Made by a program: the position numbers and the translations under genes
Origin: Archangium gephyra
GTDB lineage: Bacteria; Myxococcota; Myxococcia; Myxococcales; Myxococcaceae
Length of the DNA: 64,000 nucleotides
Assembly (NCBI GenBank): GCA_003243425.1
Contig: QFQP01000010.1
Location: forward strand, 62,001 to 126,000
Direction of reading: 5' to 3'
Shown here: positions 26,801 to 37,747 of the stretch, one piece after another
Layout: the number at the start of each line of letters is the position of its first letter
How positions within the stretch are numbered: position 1 is the stretch's first letter
Notes under the pieces: generated by a model
Databases searched by the model: none
The model's input: only the letters and a program-made list of their open reading frames with translations
What the model was told of the DNA's origin: nothing

Positions 26801-27671
26801 CACCGCGAACGGCGGCAACGTGAGCGTGAACGTGGGCCTCATCAGCACCCAGGTGCCGTGCGCCAACGGCATGTTCTCGGCCACGCTCGACGTGCAGGCG
26901 CTCAGCGACGGCAGCAGCATCACCGTGCGCGCCGCGCAGACCACCGCCGCCGGCACCGGCGCCGACACCCGCACCGTGAACAAGGACGCCAGCCCCCCGC
27001 CGGCGCCGCTGGTCACCACGCCGGTCAACGGCACCGTCACCACCAACAACCACCCGCCCATCAGCGGCACCGCGGAGCCGGGGTCGACGGTCAGCGTCTA
27101 CCTCGACGGAAACCTCGCGGGCACGGCGGTGGCCAACGCCCAGGGTCAGTGGACGTTCTCGACGCCCACGGCCCTGGCCGACGGCACGTATGAAGTGACG
27201 GCGGCGGCCACCGACCCCGGCGGCAACACCAGCGTGCGTGGCACGGCGTCGCGCTTCACGGTCGACAGCCTCGCGCCCGCGGTGCCCGTCATCACCAACC
27301 CGCGCGAGGGCGACGGCATCGACGAAGACAAGTCGCTGGTCATCACCGGCCAGGCCGAGCCGCTGAGCACCGTCATCATCTTTGTCGACGGTCGTGAAGT
27401 CGGCACCACCACCGCCGACATCGACGGCCGCTTCTCGTTGCCGGTGCAGATCTCCAAGCTGGGCTCGGGGCAGCACACCGTCGAGGCCGAAGCGAAAGAC
27501 GCGGCCGGCAACACGAGCCCGAAGTCGGCGCCGGTGCGCTTCAGCATCAACCAGGTCGACGAGAAGTTCGGCGGCAGGGGCATCATCGGCTGCAGCAGCG
27601 CCGGTGGTCTCGAGCTGCTGGCGTTGAGCGTGCTGTTGCTCGCGCGCCGCCGCCGTGAGGTGCAGTCGTGA
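23862..27671 (+). CDS. Large secreted Ig-repeat protein with MYXO-CTERM-like tail
   Basis: 1269 residues from a TTG start with GGGAAGAGG upstream. MRHFVIALCALLPSFAAG is a signal peptide. Residues 20-290 are an unrecognised beta-rich domain; about 285-400 fit a DUF11-type domain (LSKRFGASALTVPQSTSLTFTIDN, FTDNLPAGLSI). From 400 on there are about eight Ig-like modules of the GTAEPGATVxVF...WSCPTTL...DAAGNTS kind. The C-terminus GIIGCSSAGG, a hydrophobic helix and RRRRE is a MYXO-CTERM-type sorting signal, so the protein is probably anchored at the cell surface. Its stop overlaps the GTG start of the OmpA-like gene. A paralogous pair lies at 43443-49279. Confidence 0.9.
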   Translation: MRHFVIALCALLPSFAAGQVIINPSGGTTATNGIRTIIGNTGQIQVLRLNSGQLYNPGLTAGATTNASMTNGVYLAVGNTVVGPQNFATVASPGVTLLAWTPVSNTLTPQANGSGTATTVLRATVGGRNYDLTITWNYTFPNDFVIVTHSLAIPTGNTATVRLYHVFDAYLAADDFGPSFFSLGPPALVGGYRPSANLVEAWRYRGGINWTGYFAGYYACLFDAADCPAGQNNSVNSAGTFTNYVEASSTIDNSFGIMWNFGAAPGTYSSQNDLTFYSYQPQLSKRFGASALTVPQSTSLTFTIDNVPGALPQSNLGFTDNLPAGLSISSAVLSNTCNGTVTTSSGAAIGVGATSVRLNAGSMASGTARCTIQVQVTSSTPGAYTNGRNNITGLSVLENQVSDQTLAVVQGAPVVRLNTPGTINAGNATAYTVSGSCQDSNGVVTVRVGTVTTTTPCSSSVFTTNLNVAGIADAASLAVSASQTNAAGTGTDSSNTRKDTTAPGTPAFTSPGNGAVTNDNTPTFEGTGEPGATIRVTDGNNEVCTAVVNAGGSWTCTATQLNDGTATVVVRATDAAGNTGPASPGRTLTIDTTAPAAPVITNPANAAVVAPNPSISGTAEAGATVLVFENSTQLCSTPADASGQWSCPTTLGIGSHTVTARQLDAANNSGPVSAARTFSVDNVPTVRLNTPAAINIANATAFPVSGTCTTAAGVVTVKVGTLPAVTTSCTAGLFSRSENAASLTDSSIIVITASQTNATGTGTDTRNTVKDTVAPTTPTVTTPVENTFTNTTTPTFTGSGEPGSTVVVSRGGTELCRTQVPVTGQWACTSTALVPGQVQVTVRATDTAENQSAVSPTRTFTIDISAPTEPTIVAPAQNANVAPLPALSGSAEPLSQVNVFEGTALVCSVTADGSGNWSCPTTLATGPHTIVARQVDRAGNVSNASAPRTFSVEGLPNVLLNTPADITSGNAANYVVTGACTANGGNVSVNVGLISTQVPCANGMFSATLDVQALSDGSSITVRAAQTTAAGTGADTRTVNKDASPPPAPLVTTPVNGTVTTNNHPPISGTAEPGSTVSVYLDGNLAGTAVANAQGQWTFSTPTALADGTYEVTAAATDPGGNTSVRGTASRFTVDSLAPAVPVITNPREGDGIDEDKSLVITGQAEPLSTVIIFVDGREVGTTTADIDGRFSLPVQISKLGSGQHTVEAEAKDAAGNTSPKSAPVRFSINQVDEKFGGRGIIGCSSAGGLELLALSVLLLARRRREVQS

Positions 27672-29455
27672 AGAAGTCGCTTCTGAGCCTCGCGCTCCTC
27701 GTGTCGTCGTTGGCAGCAGCGCAGCAGGCCCAGCCGTTGCCGTCGTTCTCGCTCACCCGCTTCGGGCTGAACGACGGCGGCAAGGGCGGCCTGGGGGCGG
27801 CCACGGGCGACACGCTCGACCAGTTCCGGTTCCGCGCCACGCTGGGCTTCCACTACGAGAACAACCCGCTCGTGTATTACCGGAACGGTTCGCCCGCCGG
27901 CTCGCTGGTCGAGCACCGCGCGCAGCTGCACCTGGGCATGGCCTTCGGCATCACCTCGTGGCTGCAGCTGGCCGGCGAGCTGCCGATGGTGGTGCTGCAG
28001 AGCGGTGACGACTTGAGCAACGTCGCGGGCACGGTGACGCCCGACTCGTTCGGCCTCGGCTCGCCGCGCTTCGCCCTGCGCATGGGAATTCTGTCGCAAG
28101 GCAGCGGCGGGCTGGCGAAGAACACCGGCCTCGACCTCGCGCTGCAGCTCGGCGTGGCGCTGCCGTTCGGCGTGGGCAACGCGCTCAACATCGAGAACGG
28201 GTGGAACGTGATGCCGCAGCTCTCGGCGGGCCGCGACTTCGGGCCCGTGCGCTTCGGTGGCGAGTTCAGCGCGCTCATTCGCCAGGGCGTGGCGCTCACG
28301 CCGTCGACCACGAAGGACACCGTCGGTCACCAGCTCGGGCTGCGCGCCCTGGTGTCGAGCACCGGCGAGTACGTGCGCTTCGAAGGCTCGTTCCACACCT
28401 TGATTCCGCTCGACGGTGGCGTGCCTGCGGGCTTCGAACTGCTCGGCGGCGTGCGCGTGCCCATCGGCCCGCTCGAGCTGTTCGCGCTCGGTGGTCCCGG
28501 CTTCGGCAACCTGCCGGGCACGCCGAGCTTCCGCGTGTTCGCGGGTCTGGGAATCAAGCCCTGGGCCGAGAAGTGTGACGCGTCGTCGTCGCACACGCCC
28601 GCCGAGTGCCCCGACCTCGACGATGATCAAGACGGCCTCCGCAACCGCCTCGACAAGTGCCCGTTGGAGCCTGAAGACAAGGACCAGTTCGAAGACGACG
28701 ACGGCTGCATCGACCCCGACAACGACCGTGACCGCGTGCTCGACGGTGAAGACAAGTGCCCTATCGAGCCGGGCCCGAAGTCGAACAACGGCTGCCCCAT
28801 TCGCGTGCGCGACAACGACGGCGACGGGACACCCGACGTCGACGACAAGTGCCCGACGATTCCCGGGCCGAAGAGCCGGCAGGGCTGCCCCATCAAGGAC
28901 ACCGACGGTGACGGGCTGGAAGACGAGCTCGACCAGTGCCCGAAGGAGCCCGGCCCGCGCGAGCGCAACGGCTGCCCGCTCAAGGACCGTGACGGCGACG
29001 GCGTGGAAGACACGGCCGACAACTGCCCCGACGAGAAGGGCCCGGTCGAGAATCAGGGCTGCCCGGCGAAAGAAAAGCAGCTGGTCATCATCACCAAGGA
29101 CAAGCTGGTCATCACCGACCGCGTGTACTTCGCGACGGGCAAGGCGACGATTCTGCCGGTCTCGTTCCCGCTGCTGAACCAGGTGGCCAGCGTGCTGCGC
29201 AACCACCCGGAGCTCCCGATGGTGACGGTGGAAGGGCACACCGACGACCGCGGCTCGGCGAAGGTGAACCGCAAGCTGTCCCTGGCGCGCGCGAAGGCGG
29301 TGCAGCAGTACCTGGTGCATCAGGGCATCGACCAGGGCCGCTTGAACGCCATGGGTTTCGGGCCGGACCGCCCGTCCGATACGAACAAGACCGAAGCGGG
29401 TCGGGCCAACAACCGCCGCGTCGAGTTCGTCATCGAGCACCCGACCGAGCCGTAG
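27668..29455 (+). CDS. Outer-membrane protein with TSP3 repeats and OmpA domain
   Basis: 595 residues. Signal peptide MKKSLLSLALLVSSLAAAQQ. Residues 25-300 alternate like a beta-barrel or transport-channel domain (FRFRATLGFHYENNPLV, LQLAGELPMVVLQSG). Residues 310-455 carry thrombospondin type-3 calcium-binding repeats (DxDxDGxxDxxDxCPxxPGPxxxxGCP). The C-terminus has a peptidoglycan-binding OmpA domain: VYFATGKATILPVSFPLL, then VTVEGHTDDRGSAKVNRKLSLARAKAVQQYL and NRRVEFVI. It likely links the outer membrane to the cell wall and may display or export the Ig-repeat protein with which it is coupled (GTGA overlap). Confidence 0.9.
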   Translation: MKKSLLSLALLVSSLAAAQQAQPLPSFSLTRFGLNDGGKGGLGAATGDTLDQFRFRATLGFHYENNPLVYYRNGSPAGSLVEHRAQLHLGMAFGITSWLQLAGELPMVVLQSGDDLSNVAGTVTPDSFGLGSPRFALRMGILSQGSGGLAKNTGLDLALQLGVALPFGVGNALNIENGWNVMPQLSAGRDFGPVRFGGEFSALIRQGVALTPSTTKDTVGHQLGLRALVSSTGEYVRFEGSFHTLIPLDGGVPAGFELLGGVRVPIGPLELFALGGPGFGNLPGTPSFRVFAGLGIKPWAEKCDASSSHTPAECPDLDDDQDGLRNRLDKCPLEPEDKDQFEDDDGCIDPDNDRDRVLDGEDKCPIEPGPKSNNGCPIRVRDNDGDGTPDVDDKCPTIPGPKSRQGCPIKDTDGDGLEDELDQCPKEPGPRERNGCPLKDRDGDGVEDTADNCPDEKGPVENQGCPAKEKQLVIITKDKLVITDRVYFATGKATILPVSFPLLNQVASVLRNHPELPMVTVEGHTDDRGSAKVNRKLSLARAKAVQQYLVHQGIDQGRLNAMGFGPDRPSDTNKTEAGRANNRRVEFVIEHPTEP

Positions 29456-29518
29456 TCGTCCGAAGGTTCTCGCCTCCTGCGCACGGGAGAGGCTCAGCGG
29501 GCGGGTACGCTCGCGCAG

Positions 29519-30271
29519 ATGCTCTCTCTCGTGGTGGTGGCAGTGTTGAGCGCTCCGACTGCCGTCGGCGCCAGGTGGACGTGGACTCTCGACGACAGCA
29601 TCAGCGCGAAGGTGACGCCGGACGACATCTCGTTCCGGGCCAAACCTTCGCTCGGCAAGACGACCTTCGAAGTCGAAGTGCACGAGGCCGGCGAGAACGG
29701 GTGGAAGAAGCTGCGCGCCACGGCGCTTCAAGGGGCGGCGAAGGGCCGCAAGTGGGAGCTCCAGAACAACTCCGGCGACGTCGAGCTGCGCGCGCTGACG
29801 AAGAAGATCGCGACTGACGTCGACTACGAAGAAATGGTCGCGGCGCGCGAAGCCGAGCTGAACAACACCATGCTCCGCGTGAGCCGTTTGCTGGTGCAGC
29901 CCGACCCCATCGTCACCGCGAGCGCCGGAGGCACGTGCACGCCAGAAGTCCGCGCCGCGATGTTGAAGGCGGTGTCGAAGGCCGTGGCACGCACGACGTC
30001 GCAACGAGGTGAGCCGTCGGACGAAACCGTCGGCGAAGTGACCTGCGGCAAGCCCGGCCACTACGACGTGAAGTACACGACGAGCGACACCGTGGGCGCC
30101 GACGTGAAGTTCGTCATGAACTGGAAGGGCACGGTCGACGTGCCGGCGGGTGCGCTGAACGCGACGTTGAAATTGACCGGCACGATTGATTCGACGGTCG
30201 AGCTGCAGCGTAAGAAGCGGCGCATCACCGGGCGCATGACGCTGAACAGCACGGTGACGCCGAAGAAGTGA
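29519..30271 (+). CDS. Secreted hypothetical protein
   Basis: 250 residues. MLSLVVVAVLSAPTAVGA is a signal peptide. The body has mixed beta strands and charged helices. Two cysteines near residues 140 and 181 (GGTCTPE, EVTCGKPG) could pair. The second half is strongly beta-rich (YDVKYTTSDTVGADVKFVMNW, LNATLKLTGTIDSTVELQRK). No family is recognised. It follows the OmpA gene by 63 bp and may share its transcript. Confidence 0.65.
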   Translation: MLSLVVVAVLSAPTAVGARWTWTLDDSISAKVTPDDISFRAKPSLGKTTFEVEVHEAGENGWKKLRATALQGAAKGRKWELQNNSGDVELRALTKKIATDVDYEEMVAAREAELNNTMLRVSRLLVQPDPIVTASAGGTCTPEVRAAMLKAVSKAVARTTSQRGEPSDETVGEVTCGKPGHYDVKYTTSDTVGADVKFVMNWKGTVDVPAGALNATLKLTGTIDSTVELQRKKRRITGRMTLNSTVTPKK

Positions 30272-30368
30272 TCAGGCGCCGATGTACGCCTGACCGATTC
30301 GACGGTTGAAACACGGGCTCCGAAGCGGCGAGTTTCCGACCGACCACATCGGTTCGGAGAGCAAACGA

Positions 30369-30650
30369 ATGCTTGCGTTGTGCATGGCCGCGATGGCCAC
30401 CTGTTTTGTGACGCTGCTGGTTCACGGAGTTTCGCGCGACGCCCTGTTGCTGCGACTGCACCGCAGCGGCGTCGACGTGAACTTCATGCACGCGGGCCTG
30501 CACGTTCACGAGCCCTACGCTTCGGCGGATGCGCAGACGCAGGCCCAGCTCGCGCGTCACTACGGGTTCGTCAGCACGTCGTTGAAAGCAGTTGTCTTCT
30601 CTTCGGTCGTCGCCGCGCCGGCGCTCGCAGCCGCGATCATCTTGAAGTGA
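30369..30650 (+). CDS. Small membrane protein with two helices
   Basis: About 93 residues. I chose the ATG with GGAGAG six bases upstream over one 63 bp earlier. Hydrophobic segments lie at residues 1-20 (MLALCMAAMATCFVTLLVHG) and near the C-terminus (VVFSSVVAAPALAAAIILK), with a polar, His-rich middle (HAGLHVHEPYAS). No family is recognised. It ends 37 bp before the convergent HEPN-like gene. Confidence 0.5.
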   Translation: MLALCMAAMATCFVTLLVHGVSRDALLLRLHRSGVDVNFMHAGLHVHEPYASADAQTQAQLARHYGFVSTSLKAVVFSSVVAAPALAAAIILK

Positions 30651-30687
30651 CGCGGGTCCCCTCTTGCGCGCGCGGCGCGACCAATGA

Positions 30688-31539
30688 TCAGGACCTCTCC
30701 TTCTTCGACTGCTGAGCGACCGCAGCGTCGTAAGCCGACTCCCACATGGCGTCGTCTTCGAGCCGATGAGGAGGACAAAGGTCGGAGACAGAAGGCGAGT
30801 GACAGGTGCGACACCACGTGAGTTCCGTTACCGCCCGGCATTCGAGTCGCGTGCAGAGCCCGATGTCGGAGTCAGTCATCACAGCGACCGAGTCACTGCT
30901 GCACTCGATGCACTCCAAGAGCGACGGCGATTCGAACCCAATCTTGTGCTCGTAGACAGGGGCTGCGAGGTCCCGCAGGAATTGATCAGATACGTTCTGA
31001 AACTGTGCCGCGCGGGTGGGCCAGCTATCGCGACGGGCTTGGACCACGTCTTTGAGGCGTAGAAGCCGGCGCCAAACGGTGAACGGCAACTTGCCTTCGA
31101 GAGATGCGCCAAGGTGATTCCCAAGAAACGACTCCAAGAAGACCGTTAACTCGGCGATCACGCTGTCGGCGTAGTGAAGGTTCAGATCGAACTCGTAGTG
31201 TTCGATGGAGTTCCTCAGCTTCTGCGCCCGCTTCAAGATCTTCGTGTCCGCCTCGGACAGAGCAATCCCCGCGCACTTCGCCAGGCGCGCCTGAACCTCG
31301 GCGAAATCGACCGTCTCGCGGTCCTCAGTAACTTTCGTGAAGACCAGCGATGGATGTTCTCGCCTCAGTCGCTCCTTAAGGATCAGCAGCGTTCCCGAGA
31401 AGAGGTGGAGTAACGCGTACTTGTAGTCGCGGGCGTCCTTCGTCTCTTTCAATATGAATGACTCAATGCCGGACCGGATGAAGTCCACGCCGTTGTCCAA
31501 CAGCGACCACTTCACTTGATGCGGAGTCGAAGGAGCCAT
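30688..31539 (-). CDS. HEPN-like domain protein with zinc-ribbon-like tail
   Basis: 283 residues from ATG (MAPSTPHQVKWSLLDNGVDF). The N-terminal 130 residues are helical and contain RNSIEH at 109-114 (Arg-x4-His with Asn after Arg), the sequence hallmark of catalytic HEPN RNases, within ILKRAQKLRNSIEHYEF. The C-terminus has a cluster of Cys-x2-Cys-like pairs (LECIECSS, LCTRLEC, WCRTCHSPSVSDLC) consistent with one or two zinc ribbons. The DNA is visibly poorer in GC than its surroundings, hinting at transfer. HEPN proteins cut RNA in toxin-antitoxin, abortive-infection and stress systems; no antitoxin partner is adjacent. HEPN assignment rests on one motif and helical context. Confidence 0.6.
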   Translation of the reverse strand: MAPSTPHQVKWSLLDNGVDFIRSGIESFILKETKDARDYKYALLHLFSGTLLILKERLRREHPSLVFTKVTEDRETVDFAEVQARLAKCAGIALSEADTKILKRAQKLRNSIEHYEFDLNLHYADSVIAELTVFLESFLGNHLGASLEGKLPFTVWRRLLRLKDVVQARRDSWPTRAAQFQNVSDQFLRDLAAPVYEHKIGFESPSLLECIECSSDSVAVMTDSDIGLCTRLECRAVTELTWCRTCHSPSVSDLCPPHRLEDDAMWESAYDAAVAQQSKKERS

Positions 31540-31680
31540 CGGCAAAGAATACACCGTCGTTACTCGTCTCCGACGAATGCCAGAGCTGGCCAACGAGGTC
31601 GGCAGCCGACACGAGCGACGATTTGAAGAGGACGCTCCTGGCTGTTCGCGGTGCACAATTCGTGCGTTAGACGCGAACAC

Positions 31681-34413
<2,733 letters not shown>

Positions 34414-34858
34414 TCGACGGGAACTCGCTGCCGATGCACGCGTCGATGACGCGCACGAGGTCGTCGTAGGAGAGGCCGTCGACCGCGCGCACGGTGATGG
34501 CGGGTTGCTCTGGAAGTTGCGCCTTCACCGCGGCCAATTTCTTCGAGAGCTCGTCGAGCTGAAGCCGACCGTTGCCGTCGCGCGTGACGTTCACGCTACC
34601 CACCACCGCACCGCCCACGGTGAGCTCGAACGTCTTTTCTCCGAGCGCGAGCGCGACGGGCGCGTGAACCGGAGGTGGCCCTTCACCGCTCCCGCTCGAC
34701 GCCACCTGCAGCCGCCCGAGCTGCGTCCACACCGAGTTGAGAATGAGGAAGACGATGGTCACCGCCATCAGGTCGATGAACGGCACCAGGTTCACCGCCG
34801 CATCGAGCGCCTTCTTCTTTCCACCGCCGCCTGTTCCGAGATCCATCCCACCGGCCAT

Positions 34859-35189
34859 GCGCAGTGAGACAGCGATATTCCGCGCGGGTTTCAGGCGAAT
34901 ATCCCTCGCGCACCGTGAGGCGTCGGCGGCAATGCGCAGTGGGCGCCAGCTCGAGCCCAGCGGCCCACGCCGCGTCGAGCCCTCCCCACTCGACGCCCGC
35001 CTGTCGCTGCGTGCGCGCCAGCACCGCCATCGCCTCCGCGCCATCGGCGACCGCACCCTGCCGCCCTTGATGCGCTCACCCGTCCGCGAGTACTTCGCGA
35101 GCGGCGACGGCCTCAACGGCAGCACACCGGCCCCGCACGCGGGCATCGGTCGTCCGCGCCCCGAGGGGGCCAGGAAGTTCCGCTGAAGC
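34859..35189. other. Intergenic region upstream of exbD-type gene
   Basis: 331 bp. A plus-strand frame ending at 35186 reads LPPLMRSPVREYFASGDGLN and PEGARKFR, which looks slightly protein-like, but it has no start, ribosome-binding site or recognised domain. It could be a gene relic. The left side should carry the promoter of the ExbD-type gene. Confidence 0.35.
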
Positions 35190-35941
35190 TCACTCGCTCG
35201 GCACGAACCTCACGCCAGCCCCCGTGCCGGGCGTGGTGGGGACAGTGATGGCTCCGCCCCCGAGAGACTCGAGCCCCACCCCGGCCGTCACGCCGTTGGT
35301 CAGGCAGTAGTGGAACTCGACGGCGCTGCTCCCTTCGAAGACCTTGAGCTGGAACCGCACCGCCGTGGCGTTCGACTCGAACCCGGTCCAGTCGACCACG
35401 AGCACCCGGCGCCCGGGCATTCCCTGCGTGAAGGCCTTGATGCGCCCGTCTGAGGCCGGAAAGAGGTCTCTCCAGAACGGCGCCAGGAACCCGTTGGGCG
35501 CCGAGCTGTTGTTGAACTGGGGCGCACCGCCGGCGGTGCCGACGTCACGCCCACCGCGGCGAGCCGCGCGCCACTGCCCGCGTCGCGCACCGCCTGCGTG
35601 ATGGCCGCTGTCGCCAGCGCCAACGCTTCACGGCGATGACCCTGCTGCGTCTGCAGCTGCGCCCGCACGTGCAGGGTGCGCGCGTCGGGGGGCAGCGCCT
35701 TGAGCGCGTCGTCAGCCGCGCGCGCCGAGGCCGCCGCCGTGACGGGCGCCGGCGCCAGCACGTCAGCCTCGAGGCGCGCCACGCCGCCGTCCAGCGCGAC
35801 GTCGCACAGCCCGGCGTCGCAGCTCAGCAGCGTGACCCGCGTGTTGAGCGCCGGGCCCAGCGAGGTCGGCGGCGGTACGGTGATGAAGCGGGTCTCGCTT
35901 CGGGGCGCAGCGGCGAGGAAGAAGAGGGCGGCCACGAGCAT
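35190..35941 (-). pseudogene. Secreted protein broken by a frameshift
   Basis: The 5' frame starts with a signal peptide (MLVAALFFLAAAPRSE) and reads sensibly through VTLLSCDAGLCDVALDGG and a TPR-like helix to about 35560. The sense then jumps to another frame: GTAGGAPQFNNSSAPNGFLA, PFWRDLFPASDGRIKAF, VLVVDWTGFESNATAVRFQL, ending VRFVPSE at the stop. The total length is not a multiple of three. Either one gene has a 1-2 nt indel around 35540-35600, or a deletion fused two genes. The C-terminal piece resembles secreted beta-sandwich domains that begin with an N-x-x-APFW-type motif. Confidence 0.65.
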
Positions 35942-36328
35942 GTCGCGCAGACTACGTCTCCACGAATTTATTCTCGTGGCAGTGTGGCCTCAGCCGCGCG
36001 GGCGGAAGCCCTCGACGCGCTCCCTGTTGCCCACCCTGCAGAGGACGCCGTCAACGACGTCAGCAGCGGCCCGGCAAACTCCGGCGCGCTCGGAGATGCG
36101 CAACACGCACGCTTCCGGGCGCGTTTTGAGGCGGGTTTCCGCGTCGATTTGACAGCAGATGAACGTCTGTTTAAACAGATGAACACTTTCCCAATGAATT
36201 CCCATCACCATCGACAGCAGCAGATGTGGCGCGCGTCGATGGCGATGTGGCGCTGTCGCTGAGCGTTCGACCGCTCGCCTCGCCCGTTGGAAGTCGTCTT
36301 GCAGTGTCGATCACCCAAGGAGTTCCCC
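35942..36328. other. Intergenic region with a perfect palindrome
   Basis: 387 bp between the broken secreted gene and the hot-dog gene. No frame has a convincing start or domain; the best plus-strand frame (FRARFEAGFRVDLTADERLF) is open but unsupported. The right half is AT-richer and probably holds the promoter of the hot-dog gene. It contains TCTGTTTAAACAGA at 36166-36179, flanked by direct repeats of cagatgaac. Confidence 0.45.
36166..36179. promoter_or_regulatory. Palindrome, candidate operator
   Basis: TCTGTTTAAACAGA is a perfect 14-base palindrome in an AT-rich patch about 150 bp upstream of the hot-dog protein start. The 9-mer cagatgaac occurs on both sides (36156-36164 and 36175-36183). 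TetR-type regulators use sites like this, but no regulator gene of that type is adjacent. Confidence 0.45.
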
Positions 36329-37072
36329 ATGTCCCGCCTCGTCGTCGTCGAGAGTCTCCGCAATGCCACCGCCACACGTCACGAATGGGACGTCGTGATG
36401 GACGCAGCGCACCCGGAGCGTGGGCTCGACCCGGCGGTGTTGCTCGAGAAGGTCGGCGCGGTCGCGTCATCGCTCGCGAAGGAGGCGATCGGTGATGGAG
36501 CGGTCGCCACGTCGCTCGACAGGCTCGAGGTGCACGGCGTGGTGAGTGCAGGTGAACGGCTGATCATCACCGCTGCCGTCGAACCGTCGCGCGACGGCGT
36601 GCTGCCCATCTCCCTCGTGGCGCGGAGGAGACGCGGCTCACCCGGCGCGGTGGTGCTCGTGGGGGTGCTGCGCTTCTCGGTCGCGGTGACCGACGTGACG
36701 GCGGATCAACAGAACGCGCGGCTGCTGCGCGGTGGCGCGACGCCCATGATGACCTCGTTCCGCGCGCGGCTGCCGAGGGAAGACGTGCTCCTCGGCGGTG
36801 GAAACCTGGTGCCGTGGGTACACGCGTCGTCGCTGGTCTCAGCGCAGGGCTTTGCCGGCGGCCCGGTGTCGCTCGCCGAAGTGCAGAGTCTGTCGGTGCT
36901 GGCGCCGGTGAAGGCCGGAGAGACGCTGACGCTTCACTGCAGCGTGGTGCGCTCGTCTGGCGACAAGGTGACGGTGCTGAGCCTGGTGCGGAGTGAGACC
37001 CGCGACGTGCTCGCTGCGGTCACCACCTTCAAGGTGAAGAACGGCGAGGCGCCGTTGCTCGTCGTCGGCTGA
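36329..37072 (+). CDS. Double hot-dog fold protein (acyl-CoA thioesterase/dehydratase-like)
   Basis: 247 residues; AGGAG six bases before the ATG (MSRLVVVESLRNA). The two halves each read as a hot-dog domain: residues 20-120 (LDRLEVHGVVSAGERLIITA, GAVVLVGVLRFSVAV) and residues 130-245 (LVPWVHASSLVSAQGFAGGP, VLAPVKAGETLTLHCSVVR, SETRDVLAAVTTFKV). Double hot-dog proteins act on acyl-CoA thioesters as thioesterases or MaoC-like hydratases. I cannot assign catalytic residues, so the reaction is open. The end overlaps the convergent TfoX-like gene by 44 bp. Confidence 0.6.
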   Translation: MSRLVVVESLRNATATRHEWDVVMDAAHPERGLDPAVLLEKVGAVASSLAKEAIGDGAVATSLDRLEVHGVVSAGERLIITAAVEPSRDGVLPISLVARRRRGSPGAVVLVGVLRFSVAVTDVTADQQNARLLRGGATPMMTSFRARLPREDVLLGGGNLVPWVHASSLVSAQGFAGGPVSLAEVQSLSVLAPVKAGETLTLHCSVVRSSGDKVTVLSLVRSETRDVLAAVTTFKVKNGEAPLLVVG

Positions 37073-37385
37073 CACCACCGCGCGCGAACGTCAGCGCCTC
37101 TCGGCCGAGCGCCAACCAATCGGCTGCGCCAGCCGACACCACGAGCCACTCCTTCATCAACTGGCCGTTGCGGCGCGGGTCGAAGCGCGTGCCCACGTTG
37201 CGCGCGACGAGCTCGGCGACGCGCGGGGCCGGGAGCTTCGCGACCAGGTCTGCGCCCACGCGGAGCAGGAACATCTTCCCGCGGAGCTTGAGCACCAGGT
37301 TGCCGCGCCCCCAACCGGGACCCGCAGTCACGCCTGCTTCTGCGCTGAGCTCGTCGAGCACGGGCGCAAACGGGTCTGCGTTCAT
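37029..37385 (-). CDS. TfoX N-terminal / MmcQ-YjbR-like protein
   Basis: 118 residues starting MNADPFAPVLDELS. The pattern GWGRGNLVLKLRGKMFLLRVGADLVAKLPAPRVAELVARNVGTRFDP...MKEWLVV with a late Trp is the small alpha-beta fold of TfoX_N and MmcQ/YjbR proteins. The function is usually unknown; TfoX itself controls competence. It is the last gene of the ArsR operon, its ATG overlapping the stop of the NTF2-like gene by four bases. Its last 44 bp overlap the convergent hot-dog gene, so the basic tail (GGVSRRRATAPRRSSP) may be a recent extension. Confidence 0.7.
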   Translation of the reverse strand: MNADPFAPVLDELSAEAGVTAGPGWGRGNLVLKLRGKMFLLRVGADLVAKLPAPRVAELVARNVGTRFDPRRNGQLMKEWLVVSAGAADWLALGREALTFARGGVSRRRATAPRRSSP

Positions 37386-37747
37386 GACTTCACGAAGCCG
37401 GCGAGCCGGAGCGCGTGTGTGTCGTGCACCTGACGCAACTGCGTGATGCGCCCGTTCTCGACGTGGAAGTGCTCCGCGATGCGGAGCGTGCCGAGTGAGG
37501 CGACGTCCATGTCGTAGAGCAGCATCGCGTCGGCGCCGTCGACGAACTCGCCCAGCAACGACACCTTCTGCGTCATGGCGCCGAACCCGGCGAGCGCCTG
37601 CGCGAACGCCGCGCGATCCGGGTAGGTGTTGATGGGCACCTCCACCGAGAGCTGCTCGGCGAGTTGCCGGGTGGCTCCCTCGAAGTCCTTCGTCGTCCAC
37701 GCCCGGAAATACGTCTTCACCACGTCACGTGTCTGTTCGGTCGTCAT
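37382..37747 (-). CDS. SnoaL/NTF2-like protein
   Basis: 121 residues, MTTEQTRDVVKTYFRAWTTKDF being the typical opening helix of SnoaL-like NTF2 proteins. It is followed by the cone-shaped sheet (LLGEFVDGADAMLLYDMDV, IAEHFHVENGRITQLRQVHD). The family includes small-molecule isomerases and proteins of unknown role. It is coupled by four-base overlaps to both neighbours in the ArsR operon, so it is probably expressed only when ArsR releases the promoter. Confidence 0.85.
   Translation of the reverse strand: MTTEQTRDVVKTYFRAWTTKDFEGATRQLAEQLSVEVPINTYPDRAAFAQALAGFGAMTQKVSLLGEFVDGADAMLLYDMDVASLGTLRIAEHFHVENGRITQLRQVHDTHALRLAGFVKS

Noticed and set aside
23841..30061. Minus-strand open frames of about 970-1210 codons opposite the Ig-repeat and OmpA genes
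   Set aside because: Composition is dominated by Arg, Gly, Val and Ala without any domain, and the sense strand encodes recognised exported proteins.
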